In this document: positions 1-11,261 of the stretch, piece after piece
Position numbering within the stretch: position 1 is the stretch's first letter
Layout of the letters: each line of letters starts with the position of its first letter
Source of the DNA: Prorocentrum cordatum
Lineage: Eukaryota > Sar > Dinophyceae > Prorocentrales > Prorocentraceae
Direction of reading: 5' to 3'
Assembly: GCA_963575745.1 (NCBI GenBank)
Contig: CAUYUJ010001337.1
Coordinates: forward strand, 421,150 to 485,149
Length of the DNA stretch: 64,000 nt
The notes under the pieces: model-generated
What the model saw: only the letters and a program-made list of their open reading frames with translations
What the model was told of the DNA's origin: nothing
Database searches by the model: none
Position numbers and translations under genes: made by a program

Positions 1-202
1 TTTGGGTGTGGAGCCCGTTTGCGCGACCGTCGCCTGCACCGCCGCACCGACTGGAGCTACGCCGTTCAGTGGACGCCAAGGGCCTTGAGAAGGCATCGAC
101 GCCGTCGGCAGCGCTCGTCAAGTGAGGCCTCGTACTGATGACTGTGAGTTCAACATGGCCACCAAGTCGGACCGCTGCGTCATGCAATAATCCAGCAACT
201 AA

Positions 203-475
203 CATGAGAAGAACTACGTTGAGTTGTGCGATCGAATGACTACACTGGAGAGACAGCTCAAGGTAAATGTTGGCTCTGACGAAACCAAGCATAAGGCCCT
301 GCTTGCAAAGGTCGAGGCCAATATCCTTAAGGTGCAGAGCTCCGTCGACTCAGCTAGCACTCGCAGTTCTTTTTTTCCCACACTCGCCTGCTGGTCCAAA
401 GGTAAGAGCTCCCCTCGGGCAGTTGCAGTTTCACAGGTGGAGGCAGCTATGATGATGGCGCTGATCCGCGTAAGA
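203..475 (+). pseudogene. Coding-like fragment, short coiled coil, unidentified
   Basis: From about 203 one frame reads a helical, charged stretch (around KNYVELCDRMTTLERQLKVN) that continues with KHKALLAKVEANILKVQSSV, then loses protein-like character near 365. There is a stop just upstream at 200 and no good ATG at the front, so it could be an exon or a broken remnant. I do not recognise the family. The mixed composition is unlike the simple-sequence frames elsewhere in the window, which is the only argument for coding. Confidence 0.27.
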
Positions 476-544
476 TCTAGATAGGTGGTTTCAAATCCCC
501 GATGTTCGCTCGTGTCATGACCACGTGCATCATCACGTAAGTGA

Positions 545-720
545 TTCCGCACCCTCCCTTACATATAAAACCCCCGCTGAAGTGAAGGCTCTCAATGTGA
601 ACAAGGCTATCAGTGTTTCGTTCAGCAACGCCACCGGCGCCCTGGCCTCTCTTGAGTTCGTCAAGACCAACGGCCTCTCGTTCCAGTCGAGTAGCGGTCC
701 CATTCGGCTTCGCGCGAGGC
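545..720 (+). pseudogene. Coding-like fragment, unidentified
   Basis: One + frame reads a balanced sequence (TPAEVKALNVNKAISVSFSN, then ATGALASLEFVKTNGLSF) before becoming Arg-rich near 705. It is preceded by a pyrimidine-rich stretch and could be an exon. No domain is recognised. It may belong with the fragments at 203-475 and 839-1110, which have similar composition but other frames. Confidence 0.25.
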
Positions 721-838
721 GAGACGCCACTCCCGATGCCCGCCGTCGCCAGATCATTCGTGGACGTGTCTGGTAGGGCTTCTCGCGGCATTTTGCCGCC
801 AAAAGTATCGGACAGGACGCCTTCCTTGGAGCGAACGG

Positions 839-1110
839 GCACGGGGACATTTCTTTACGAAGAACGACGAGGTCCTTATCTTGTGCACGTTGGTCGAGAA
901 ACCTGAGCTGTCTGCCACCACCGAGCCCAAACTCGTTGCTTCCGAGAGCCTGCTGACCAGCAAAGAGCAGACGGCTGCGGTGGCCAAGAGCGCTATCGCG
1001 CAGGGGTCTCCTTCGCCGAACACGTCCGCTAATGGGCCTGTGTCTGATGATGGTCGCATGCGTGGGCGCCCACTTGGGAGTCGCAAGAGGCGGCGGCGTT
1101 CTGCTAGTCA
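839..1110 (+). pseudogene. Coding-like fragment with an AT-hook-like motif
   Basis: The frame reads HFFTKNDEVLILCTLVEKPE, then a Ser/Thr/Ala-rich stretch (LVASESLLTSKEQTAAVAKS), and ends in a basic patch RMRGRPLGSRKRRRR. The core GRPLGSRKR resembles an AT-hook, a minor-groove DNA-binding motif; that match is by eye only. The frame stays open to 1981, but past about 1130 it is low-complexity Pro/Arg, so the long open stretch is not evidence of coding. Probably an exon or a broken gene. Confidence 0.28.
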
Positions 1111-1129
1111 CATTTTTTTGGCGCCCCCG

Positions 1130-3085
1130 CTTGCAGTTTCGAGCTTTTCCTGGGATCGCACTCTCGTCCTTTGTCGCGCTCGCTCTCTGACCCTCCACAT
1201 CACCAGCGCGCACATGAATCCCGATCAAACAGTTCCCCGTCTGAAGGGAGAACTTCGGCAGGTTCAGCGACGCACGCTACCTGCTGATGTTTGCGCGTCC
1301 TTCCTGCTGAGCGACTTTAACTTTCATGCTGAGGGGGAAGGGTCGCATCGCGCAACGTGGTGGGTCAGATATGGCACCAGCAGCCCTTCAATTTTCTTCA
1401 GCGAGTTGCCGCCCGTCCCCCTCCTCTCATTCAGCTTGCTGCCCTTCCCGCCCTCTCCTCGCCCCCTCCTCCGTCGTGCCGTGCTGGGCCCGCCGCCGCC
1501 GCCCAGTGCCCGAGGACGCGCGCCGGGGCTCGGCCGCCTCCGTCGCCCGCCTGCGCAGATGCACGTTCGGGGAATTTTGGCCGCAAGCCACCTGAGGGTC
1601 CCGTTGAAAAAATTCAGAGTCGGCCAAGCCTCAATGCAAGTCGACTCGAGCAGGTTCGGCTGCGGGTCAACGGACGTTCGGCGCGCCGGCGCACGAGAGG
1701 GGCGACTGGCCACGGGAAGTACTCGGAACGAGCGCGCAAGCCCGCAGCCCCCTCCCCTGACGTCCATCGTCCGCTGCTCCACGGGCCCGCCTCCTCAGAG
1801 TGAGTCTTTCCGTCGCCCGCTCCTCGACCGCCCGCCTCCGCTGGCCTTCCCCCCTCCGCACCCCCCGTCACCGTCGCCACCGTCGTCATCGCCGTCGGCG
1901 TCGTTTCGATCGCCGCCGCGGCCGCCCCGTCGCCGTCACGGGCGGCAGGCTGCTTGCTCTGCTGCCTGCAAGTTGGCTTGACTTGGGGCGTCCCTTCCTC
2001 GTCGCCGCCGCCGTCGCTATCGACGTCGGCGTCGTTTCGTCGCCGCGGCCGCCCCGTCGCCGCCGCCGTCGCCGCCGCCGCCGTCGCCGCCGCCGTCGCC
2101 GGCCTCGTCCGCCCCGGCGGGGGTGGCGGCAGGCTGCCTGCTCTATTGCCTGCAGACCGGCTCGCTGCCTCACTACGAGGGGGACTACAAGGCCTGGGCG
2201 CGGCGCGAGGGGCCCAGGTGGCGCTCGCGGCTCTCGAGCGGAGACCCTCTCTCATCTCGCTTATCAGGCGATCGCAAACATGGATTACGGGGGCGTAGAT
2301 TAGCGACGGGTCCCGCTTCCAGGGGAAATTGCGGATTTCCGCCGCCGAGCTAGGCGGCACTGGCCGCATTTTGGGAAGGGCACCTTCCCCGATTCATGGA
2401 TCAGGCGACCGCGCGCCAAATCCATGGATCGCTAATCCGTGTTTGCGCGCCCCCGAGGATAGGGGGGTAGGGATAACGAGGGGCGTGTGGAAGCGAGGGA
2501 GCGGCGAGGCGAGGAAGCGGGGAGCACGCACGGCGCGAGGAGGAGGCGGGGAGGCAGGGGAAGGGGGAGGAGGAGGACCCCTCCTCGTCCCCGTTCCCCC
2601 TCCCTCCCCGGGTGGGCCGTCGCCGTGCGCGTCGCCGGCCAGCCAGGCTATCGTCGCCGTCGCTGCTCCACTTGCGTCCACTTGCCGCCGCCGAGACGCC
2701 CCCCCCGAACTGCCCTTCTCCAAGGTAGCGAAGATAATTGCGCGTCGCTCATCGGGGGGGGGGGGGGGCAATGCGCGAAGTTGGGCGGTCTATAGCAGCA
2801 GTCCCTGCTTGCGTCCTCTTGCGTCCACATGCCCCCTACCATTCGATTGCACTTGCTTTCGCGTGTTCCCATCACGTGCTTCAAGTTAGTTCCTCTCCTG
2901 CGCAGACGGTCCTCGATGTGATGTCACGTGTGTATTATTGTTTCTAGTTGTTTCCGCTTGCTCTCGCCTGCTTCAACTTGTTCGCACCCGCCCGAGGCGT
3001 CGATCCAATTCTATATCTGCATTCCTCACAAGCCTCCGCACCCAGCTTGTGCTCAAAGCTACTGTAACGTTTCACCCCCCCGTCG
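1130..3085. other. GC-rich filler with CGC/GTCGCC simple repeats, no gene seen
   Basis: Pyrimidine- and CG-rich sequence. Between about 1855 and 2115 it is dominated by CCGTCG/CGCCGC simple repeats, which give long open frames in several phases encoding only Arg, Pro, Ala or Ser. A run of at least 14 G lies near 2755-2769. I see no protein-like frame here. Confidence 0.5.
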
Positions 3086-3090
3086 CCAGG

Positions 3091-3257
3091 TCATGATCCA
3101 GAAGCGCATCAAGGGGGAGCAGTGCGCCTTCCCGCACTGGATCTCGACCGACTCCAAGAAGCTGATGAAGGCTGAACGAACACTTCAGTGCACTTCCGTG
3201 GAAGACGAGAGAACCATGCCATTGGTACATCTATTTCCACCTCCACTCATACAGTGA
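3091..3257 (+). CDS. Possible short exon, unidentified
   Basis: A pyrimidine-rich tract (tttcacccccccgtcgccag) runs straight into a frame reading VMIQKRIKGEQCAFPHWIST, then DSKKLMKAERTLQC, ending at a TGA near 3257. The tract plus AG followed by balanced peptide looks like a 3' splice site and exon. No partner exon or family is recognised, so this stays weak. Confidence 0.25.
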
Positions 3258-3458
3258 ACTTGCTGAAATAAGGAACACTTCAGGTTCATCAGGGGCTCTC
3301 TGGTTTTCGGCCGTGCCGTGGGTCTGAGTTCGGGGCTCTACTCGTGACCGAGGCTCGCCGTGACCAGAAGAGCCGCGCCGCTCCCTATAGTTGGCGTCCC
3401 CTTGGGTAGCACATTAACTATTCTCTTGCACAGGGTGTCTAGAGCTCCGACCACTTTA

Positions 3459-4200
3459 TTCCGCGTCGCACACCCCCACCCCCGCGTCCCCAGCGCCAGA
3501 GTGGGACCCCCGCGCTGTGGCTCTCTGCCCCGAGCCCCCCCGCGTCCCCAGCGCCCCAGCGGGAGCCCCGCCCACTGCCCCCTCCGCCACGAACGCTGTA
3601 TTCCGCGTCACACACACACCCCCCGCGTCCCCAGCGCCAGAGTGGGACTTCCGCGCCGTGGCTCTCTGCCCCGGGCCCCCCCGCGTCCCCAGCGCCCCAG
3701 CGGGAGCCCCGCCCACTGCCCCCTCCGCCACGAACACTATTCCGCGACGCACACACCCCCCGCGTCCCCAGCGCCAGAGTGGGACCTCCGCGCCGTGGCT
3801 CTCTGCTCCGAGCCCCCCCGCGTCCCCAGCGCCCCAGCGGGAGCCCCGTCATCTGCTTCCCCCGCCGCGAACGCTTTATTCCGCGTCGCGACGCACACCA
3901 CCTCCCCCACCTCCCTCCCCGCGCCCCCAGCGCCCCAGTGGGGGCTCCGCCCCGTGCCCCATCCGCCCCGACAATATTATTCCGCAGCGCCCCAGTTGGA
4001 CCCCCGCCACGTGGCCCTCTGTTCCATGCCCCGCCCAGCGCCCCGACCATGTTATTCCGCGTCGCGACGCGCGCCGCATTCCCCCCCTCCTCTCCGCGCC
4101 CCCAGCGCCCCAGTAGGACCTCCGCCCCGTGCCCCCTCCGCTCCGAGCACTTCCTTCCGCGTCGCGACGCACACCACCTCCCCCCCCTCCCCACCTCGGA
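3459..4200. repeat. Degenerate minisatellite, about 140 bp unit
   Basis: The landmark ttccgcg (or ttccgc) recurs at 3459, 3601, 3740, 3879, 3980, 4055 and 4155. Spacings are 142, 139, 139, 101, 75 and 100 bp, so the first units are near full length and later ones are shortened. Each full unit holds smaller duplicated blocks such as cgtccccagcgcc. Open frames here encode only Pro/Arg/Ala repeats and are not genes. Confidence 0.8.
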
Positions 4201-5040
4201 TTTGGGCCCCGTTGCTGGGGCCCGAGGGGCGATGTCTTGCCCCCTTGTCCCCCCTCCTCCTCCACCTCCCCTTTCCTTTTTGTGCAAGAGCCATGGCACA
4301 CGTGCCACTTGTTTGAGTATCGAGCACAAGTGGCCCATATTCAGATCTTCGTGCGATGCGTTCAGGAGAACTTATTGGTTTGAACGGGCTCGATGTTCCT
4401 TGGACTTTATCTTGGGGCACCGACAGAAAACATGATACGATTGAGGAACAGTCTGACCTAGACATCTAATGTTCCGGCCCCTAATTCAACACCGCATCGC
4501 TACAGCACGACTTTTATTGCATACGCTTCCTCCCTATACACACGTGCTAAAGTGTTACACCAGTTGTGCCATAGTCCACCCTAGTCTTCTGCGAAGTTGA
4601 TCAGTCGAATTCTTTTCCATCGTTTTCGGGAAGGGATGCGGAGTAGTTTGATGCAGCAAACGACCTCAGCATTTGGGTGGACACGTAAGCCGTAGTGGTT
4701 TGGGTGAGCTGTGGGTGGGTATTCACGCCTGCTGGTTTGAATGAGGCGATAGACCCGACGTTTGCGACGCAGAGTCGCGTCTTCCTTGCACTACAACTTC
4801 CAGAACCATCGTGCGTCAACATGGCGCCAGTCTGCGAGAGCTGCCTGGATGCGTGAGACACTGGCGTAGGCATTCTAGCGACGTTTCCGTGATCCATTCG
4901 CCATCGGCCTCAGTTGTTTGTCAATTGTTTGGCCACTTTTCTTTTCAACCCGCGCACACCGAACATCTGGCGACGCAGGATACGTCATAGCTTGATGCCC
5001 GTGCAGGGGGAGCATAACCAAGAACAACACAGAGAGGTGT
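4201..5040. other. No feature seen
   Basis: Ordinary-composition sequence. Open frames on both strands are short and not protein-like. No repeats or RNA genes stand out. Confidence 0.4.
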
Positions 5041-5042
5041 AG

Positions 5043-5476
5043 CACAACCCGAGGGTATAACGAAGACCGAGGGTTAGAAAACAGCCCGAAGGCTTTTGCA
5101 CACCCTCGTTTTGTATGCTCCCTGACGTGTTCGATCATGGACCCCTTCTTAAACGCGAAATACCCCGCTTTCACACCGATGACCGCCACCGACCGCCGAA
5201 GGCCGTGTTGGGCCGCCGTCCAGACCACCGAAGGCCGCCGAAGACCGCCGAAGACTGCCGAAAGACCGCCGAAGACCGCCGAAAGACTGCCGAAGGACGC
5301 CAAAGACCGCCAATGACTGTGTCGGGCCCCAACGCCCGCGGCGCAGCGCGCGCCCGCTGGCGGTTTGCAGCGTTCTTTCGGCGGTCTTCAGAGACCAACC
5401 ACCCGAGGGCATAACGACAACAGAGGGGTAAGAACAAAAGCCCGAAGGCTTTATCACACCCTCGTTCTGTATGCCC
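5043..5476. repeat. Direct repeat of about 78 bp flanking a 10-14 bp minisatellite
   Basis: Two copies of a sequence from acccgaggg through gcccgaaggct to ctcgtttgtatgc-like ends lie at about 5043-5119 and 5396-5476. Between them, about 5185-5320 is a minisatellite built from gaccgccgaag/gactgccgaag units. From 5460 to 5560 the phrase ctcgttctgtatgcc and variants repeat several more times. No coding sense. Confidence 0.65.
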
Positions 5477-5559
5477 GTGGGTGTTTTTTATACCCTCTCG
5501 CTGTATGCCCTCTTTCTGTATGCCTTCGTTCTGTATGCCATCGGGGCGTTTTTCTTCCG

Positions 5560-6294
5560 ATGCCCGAGGGCCAGCTCGCGAGCCGCCCACGGGCGCCAAG
5601 CCTGCCAGAAGACCCGACGGGCTCCTACGCTGGGCTCTTGACAGGCTGAAGACGCAAAGCACAACAAATAACAAAACGTGCGTGTTGGTAACGTTTTTAG
5701 GGCTGTGGTTTGGGAATTGTTCGCGCGTTGTTTTGGCGTCGTCAGGGAGAAAGCGCTAAACAATGTTTGAATACGCTACAATAACGCATCATGTTTTAAC
5801 GCTTTTGTTGCGACCTGGAAACGCAAAACAACATACTTCCAAGACGCCGAGCTCAAAAAAAGCTAAAGCAAGCCCTGGGCATATTTAAGGCGAACCAAGC
5901 AGATTTCAATCTACGTCCAGCGCCTTCATACTTCAATGATCGAGTGGCTTCACCTTTTCCATCCTCCCCCGGGGACGGACGGATCCCAATCTACTTTCAA
6001 CGCCTTCCTACTTCGTGTTTCTACCTACATCTTCTGACCGATGGGTACGGGGCTACAGGTCAGCTCATGATCCATACAGCTTTGGTGTCAAGCAAGCCGA
6101 TCGACTACGTCGCCCGCAGGGGCGGGAAGCAGGAAGGGAATATAGACGGACAACTGAACGTCGACTTCCAGGAAAAGACGGGACAACATCGGAAAGTGTG
6201 GGGAAGACAAAAATCCAGAAAATTTATAAACATATTCAAGAGGCTACGCCATTCCGCCGACCCCCAGAAGAGGCGGGGAGTCCACATTTGAGGT
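5560..6294. other. Mostly unremarkable; one short direct repeat
   Basis: Contains a 30-bp imperfect direct repeat (caatctac...cgccttc.tacttc) near 5907-5937 and 5985-6015. An open + frame from 5944 to 6291 is not convincingly protein-like. Nothing else is seen. Confidence 0.4.
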
Positions 6295-6465
6295 GTCGTT
6301 GGCTTTTTGGGTACTATCGGGGGACTCTTTGTGGGAGTCTTGGGAGCTGTTTTGGGGCCTGGCGGAGCCTCTTAGGTGCAGTTTGAAGCGTCTTGGGGCC
6401 CATTTTGAGGGCCTCTTTGGGGTCTCTCGAGGGCCTCTTGGGGATTACTGGGGGGATTTTCTTTT
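6295..6465. repeat. TTGGGG-type short-repeat array, copy 1
   Basis: Irregular array of 13-17 bp phrases around cttggggcctcttgggggc. The same vocabulary forms arrays near 45.9, 49.0, 60.05 and 62.4 kb. Confidence 0.6.
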
Positions 6466-7257
6466 CTGTTGAACAATAAATGAAATGTGTATCTTTTGTT
6501 CGTGTCTCCCTGGTCCCCTTTTACTGAAGATCGTCGCGCTTCGCTCGTAGGTGGCTGGCCTGCAAGCCATCCGTCTCCACGACGACGGCGTGAGAGCCTG
6601 AGTACAGCCGCGCGTCGCGCGGTGCGAAGCGCGCAGCTGGGTGACCCAGGCTTCAACAGGATCGCGTGGCTTCTCCTGTTGAGAGCGGGGGCCCAAAGGA
6701 AGGCATGTTACTGGTACCACTCGTTACTCTTGCCTCGTTTTGCCATTTTCGGAGGCATCCGGGGAATCTCTCGTCGCCGTCGCTGCATTCGATTCGAAAT
6801 TATGGTCAGAGCACACCGCGGGAGAGGTCCTGGGAGTAGCGGCATCGGTGCCTTCTGGTTCCCCCCGGGGCGAGCGGGGCACGTATCAAGGAACAGCGTG
6901 TGCCGTCGCCCATCCCCCGGAACCGCGCGCGGCCTGGCAGGGGCTGCTCTCGCCGGAGCCCTCGACCCGGCTCGGCAGCCAGCGCGGAGCCATCGAGGTG
7001 AAGGAGCACAGGTGGTTGTTCGAGGTGCCGCCCGCTCCTGTGCGCCCTGCGCCCGCCGCACCTTTGCGCAGAGGGGGGGCATGGGGGGAGGTGGGACGGC
7101 TCCTTAGAAGCAGCCCTGCTGCTTAGAAGGCGCGGGTTCATTCTCTATACATCTAGTCCGATACGGGAATTTCTACATGACCACCGCCTGGAGGATCAAT
7201 TGTTCGGGGAACTCGGCAGGCGGTGGATATGGACATACTCGGGCCCTTGGGGACCTA
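6466..7257. other. No feature seen
   Basis: GC-rich sequence with overlapping open frames in both directions, all Arg/Pro/Gly/Ala-rich and without recognisable domains. I find no gene. Confidence 0.4.
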
Positions 7258-7430
7258 TTTATGTATGTACATAATATACATACATATGTATATATATATA
7301 TATATATAAATGTGTGCAAATGTGTATATATATGCATATATATATATATATGTGCATATGTATAGTATATATACATATATTTAGATTCATTTCCATATCC
7401 ATATCCGTATCCATATCGATATCATATCCA
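7258..7430. repeat. AT-rich microsatellite (TA, CATATA, CCATAT variants)
   Basis: Runs of tatata interrupted by cata/gtgc, followed at 7388-7430 by a catatcc/gtatcc hexamer array. Strongly AT-rich against a GC-rich background. Confidence 0.85.
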
Positions 7431-9200
7431 CCACCTGGGGCAACGGGACGTCGGTTCCCAGGCGATGGATTTGGTTAAATCCCCGCCTCGCATGTAAGGC
7501 CGGCGCCTCCTAAGGAGCAGCCCCTTTCTGAGAACCCCCACCCCTCCCCCATAACACTTTCTGCGCGCCGCCAAACCTTACCTCCAGAGGCGAGTCAACA
7601 TCCGCCGTTTCGGAGTCGTGCCGCGGGGGTCCTGAGGATGGGTGGATATGTGAGGCTTTCAAGGAAGGAGTCATTCTTAACGTTCCCCTAGCATGGTTTA
7701 GTCGCGCCGCCTATACCGTCCAACAGAGGGCTGGCGATGCCAATGTTTCATGATGATATCAACATGTGCGTTTCTTTTCGCTGCTTCTTGCGCTAGCAGG
7801 AAAAAACGCGACGAGCCCTCCCCTCGCCCGGGTCGGGCATGCCCGCGCTTTTACAGACATGCCCGAGTACATGTGTTTATCAGACATGTTTGCCACGTCT
7901 ACAAGTCTTACCTCTCCGAGGTACAATGTGAGACCAATGTTGAACGATATTCCAGTACAGGACGACAACATGACTATCGGAAACCGTACCCTACGGGTAC
8001 CATTTTGCTGGTAGGGAGATTACTAGGTAAGGCAAAATGCTGGCCATCTGCCCGAGTGTTCACAACGAAATCTCGCGAGTGTGTCGCAAGTCTCGGGGGT
8101 GTTGGGACCAAACAAGTACGGAACTATTACGGACCCAGTAATAGCTTCATTGAGGGAAAGGATATGGTGCTCGTATCTCCCGCGCGTCGACATGGTGAAT
8201 TTCACATGGGAAAAACGACCCTCGCGGCGTCGTCCAGTGTTTGTGTCACTGCCGCTGTCGCGGGTCCGCAGAATCTCAGCAGGCTAGATTCCGCTGGCCG
8301 CGTAGGCTCGCCATCGAGCTGTGGCGCGGGCCGCCGAGAAACGGCGCGGGATGGCGATCCCGCGGAGGATTACGACATGGAGCGGTACGGCAGCAGGCGG
8401 CCCCCGCGGTCCCCGTTGCCGGCGTCTGTCAACCAGGCATGCGTCATTATTTTTGATTTCTCCGTCTCAGGCGGCGCTATCACCGTATCATCGGAGGTTG
8501 ATGGGTCGGTCAAGTCGACGCCGCGTCTCTCCCGTACGGCACGGGGATATCAGCATTCCGGCATCGGTTCGAGACCGACGCCCGGGGCTGGATGCATGGA
8601 TGCAGCGATGGACGGACCTGCGGCCGAAGGCAAGTTGCCGAAGCTTTTCACCAGGACGCACCCACCGTTACGGCGAGCGGCCGAGACGAGCAAACAGCCT
8701 CGGCCGTCTCTCGACGTGTCAGTGAATTTCCCGACTGGAAAACGGTCCGAGATTGATGGGGGCCCCCATTGCAAGCTCGGGGGGCGGGGGGGCGATGGGA
8801 GCTCTGTTCCCGAGCCCCCGGCTTTCCGATCGTTCCGCGCGCGCGACCGCTGAGAGAGCCTCGCATGGAGTTCTCTGCGGCTTTCCGATCATTCTGCGGC
8901 GCGGAGTCTTGCCAGCAGGACCCCATTTGGCGCATCTGTTTCATCGGCTCGCACTGCCAAATCCGATGCTTCGAGTGCGCGGATCCAAGAGCCGCGCGCC
9001 AATGTGGGGCCCCGTTGCGGCCAGTTCCCTGAGAGTAGTTGCTTGGGAGACCGCGGCGTCTGAGGCTAGTCTGCCGCGGGTGCCCGTCGGGCTGCCGCCC
9101 GTGCAATCGTTTTTTTCGCTGCCCAGACTGCCCCCCGCCGACAGCCCGCAACTCCACGGCGCTTCGCGGGCGGGAACGCAAGGGGGCGGGGGGGGGGGGG
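7431..9200. other. Long open frame but no recognisable gene
   Basis: A + frame is open from 7750 to 8853 (367 codons). Its translation lacks domains, and competing frames are equally open, as expected in GC-rich DNA. G-runs occur near 8788 and 9187. At 8567 a ggttcgagacc sequence resembles a tRNA B box, but no cloverleaf can be formed around it. I call nothing here. Confidence 0.4.
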
Positions 9201-9239
9201 GGAGCAGCGCGGGGCGGCAGTCGTCGAAAGGGGCGCCAG

Positions 9240-10510
9240 GCCGGCGCGCGCGGGGGCAATTCGCGCGCGTCGAAATTCAGCAGCGAGCTGCCGCGCGCCG
9301 TCAGGCCGAGGCAGACCGCGCGGGGATGGCGCAGGCCTTCCGCGACGTGGAGATGAGGCAGTAAGCGGTCGTCTCGGACCAGTCCTGGAAAACGTCGCCT
9401 GAGCCGAGGGGGCTGGTCAGCAAGGTGGAGGCATCGGACGCGAACGAGAGGCGCGCCCGGGATCCCGAGATAAACGCGGCGGAAGAGGCCGCGCCCGCGA
9501 TCCAGGGCGCCGCCGGGGCGCGGGCCGTCGCCCGACAGAAGGCCGCCCAGGATGTCTGGTCAATGGAGGCGAACGGTGCGAAGATCGAGAGCGAGGCTCA
9601 GGGGGCGCCGCGGAATGCCCGGGCCGAGAAGATCGCCGCGGAGGCATCCGCCTTCCGCGCTGCGCGGCAGAGCACGGCGATGGCGAAGATGGCTGGGAAG
9701 CCGATGGCAGACGCCCGACAGGAGGCGGGGATGCTGGCCGAAACGGCCAGCTCGACCTGCGTTCGGGCGGCCGCGGAGGCACGGGGCGCCCGGGGACAAG
9801 TCGCGCGCGCAAAATGCCGAGCTGACCGTGAGGCGCCAGCAGCGGCCCGACCCGTCGAGGCGAGGGCCGAGCAGGCCATGGGAGTATGGGAGTCACAGCG
9901 CGAACGATTTTACCGGGGGCAAGCTGCGCACCGCGTCAAGCGGGAATCGCAGCGGCACCTCGCGCGGGCGGACGGTGACGCGGCGCGTCCAGCGACCTCT
10001 CCCGCAGCGGTGAAACGCGGAGCGGGCCGGGGAACTGCCCCTGTTGCGGCGAATTGCGGTCGATGGCGTCATTTGCGCCGGCTTCGCGATGAGTGCGATT
10101 GCCCGCGTTGCAACGAGGCCTGCTGTGAAGGGAGCATAGATGCCCCGGAGCGGCGGCGCCGGCCGCGCTGCCGGGGCGCCGCCGAGGGCGCGATGGGCGC
10201 CGAGATGAGGCTTCAGAACGTTGATGCGAAGGCGAAGGAGGTCCGGCGACAGCTCGAGAAGCGCATCGCGCCCCAAACTGCCACCAGGGCGGGGCCTTTC
10301 GATTGTCCGCCGTGGCCAGAGGCGGTTCCCAATGCCGCCGAGAGCGTTGCGGAGGCAGCGGCGGCGCAACCGCCCCGCGATGACACCGTCGAACGACTTG
10401 AGGCCGTCCTGTCTTTGCAACATCAGAGCGCCGTCGACTGGCGGAGGCGCGCGGGGGCGACGAGAGGGGCGGAGAGCCGCGCCGAACGAGAGGCCCACAA
10501 GAAGGAGGAC

Positions 10511-10541
<31 letters not shown>

Positions 10542-10558
10542 AAAACAATCAAACATGA
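9240..10558 (+). pseudogene. Ala/Arg/Glu-rich coiled-coil ORF, Gag-like, broken
   Basis: One frame reads a coiled-coil-like protein from about 9240 (FARVEIQQRAAARRQAEADR), passes a single TAA at 9362-9364 and continues with the same character to 10558 (for example KIESEAQGAPRNARAEKIAA and MADARQEAGMLAETA). A Cys cluster, CDCPRCNEACC, lies near 10100. The end runs into a GA microsatellite that encodes an RERERE tract. Composition and position, upstream of protease- and integrase-like remnants on the same strand, suggest the N-terminal part of a retroelement Gag. No diagnostic motif proves it, and it could be a decayed host coiled-coil gene. Confidence 0.35.
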
Positions 10559-10578
10559 AAACAACATGTGGACAATAT

Positions 10579-10631
<53 letters not shown>

Positions 10632-10642
10632 AAAAAAGAGGG

Positions 10643-10690
<48 letters not shown>

Positions 10691-10737
10691 AAACAAACAA
10701 AAAGATTCAGAGAAAGAGAAAGATAAAGAGAAAGAGA

Positions 10738-10812
<75 letters not shown>

Positions 10813-10815
10813 GGA
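10514..10815. repeat. GA microsatellite, interrupted
   Basis: Several long (GA)n runs separated by aaagaaag and aaaaacaaac blocks. It lies between two coding-like segments in different frames (9240-10558 and 10818-11261), so repeat length change is a simple explanation of the frame difference. Confidence 0.95.
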
Positions 10816-10817
10816 GA

Positions 10818-11261
10818 GCTCGGCGGTCCGAGAGGCAGCCAGAGGCCGAAGCTGCCGCGGCGGCTTCGGCCCGGGAGGAAGCTGCGCAACGGCGACAGGA
10901 AAACGAGACGGCAGAGCGCGCGCGCGCCGCCCCTGCGACCATCTTTCCCGAATGCCCCCCGCCTGGCCCCAGGGGGTCCGGCGGCGACGGGGGGGGGGGG
11001 GGGGGGGGCGGCGGCGCCTTTCAGGGCGAAGAGGGCGATGGTGACCTGCCGCCCTCCAACGGACCGACACGGCGATCCCATAGATCGGGGCCCTCTGGCG
11101 GCGATGATAATCAGATGGGGGCGATCGTGGCTCATCTGATCTGGCGGCGACTCCGATGGCGAATCGGAGGCCCCTCCGACGAGGGCGAGGGCGATGGGGC
11201 GAGGCGCCGGGGCGGATGCAGGGGGGCTCCCAGCGGGCCTCCTGAAAGGGAAGCTGGATGA
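10818..11261 (+). pseudogene. Coiled-coil segment downstream of the GA repeat
   Basis: The frame reads ARRSERQPEAEAAAAASARE and EEAAQRRQENETAERARA, then a Gly-rich stretch over a poly-G run near 10990-11010, and ends at a TGA at 11259-11261. The charged, Ala-rich helical style matches 9240-10558, so it may be the same protein displaced in frame by the microsatellite. Unidentified family. Confidence 0.33.

Noticed and set aside
881-1981. A single 366-codon gene
   Set aside because: Only the first 80 codons or so look like protein; the rest is pyrimidine-rich low complexity.
3360-4338. Long opposing ORFs of about 300 codons
   Set aside because: They lie on a minisatellite and read only Pro/Arg or Gly/Arg repeats in both directions.
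8500-8600. tRNA-like B box (ggttcgagacc) with a small T-arm
   Set aside because: No matching acceptor stem, anticodon arm or A box lies at the right distance upstream.
7750-8853. 367-codon + strand ORF
   Set aside because: No domain, no steady composition and several competing open frames; GC-rich DNA gives such frames by chance.
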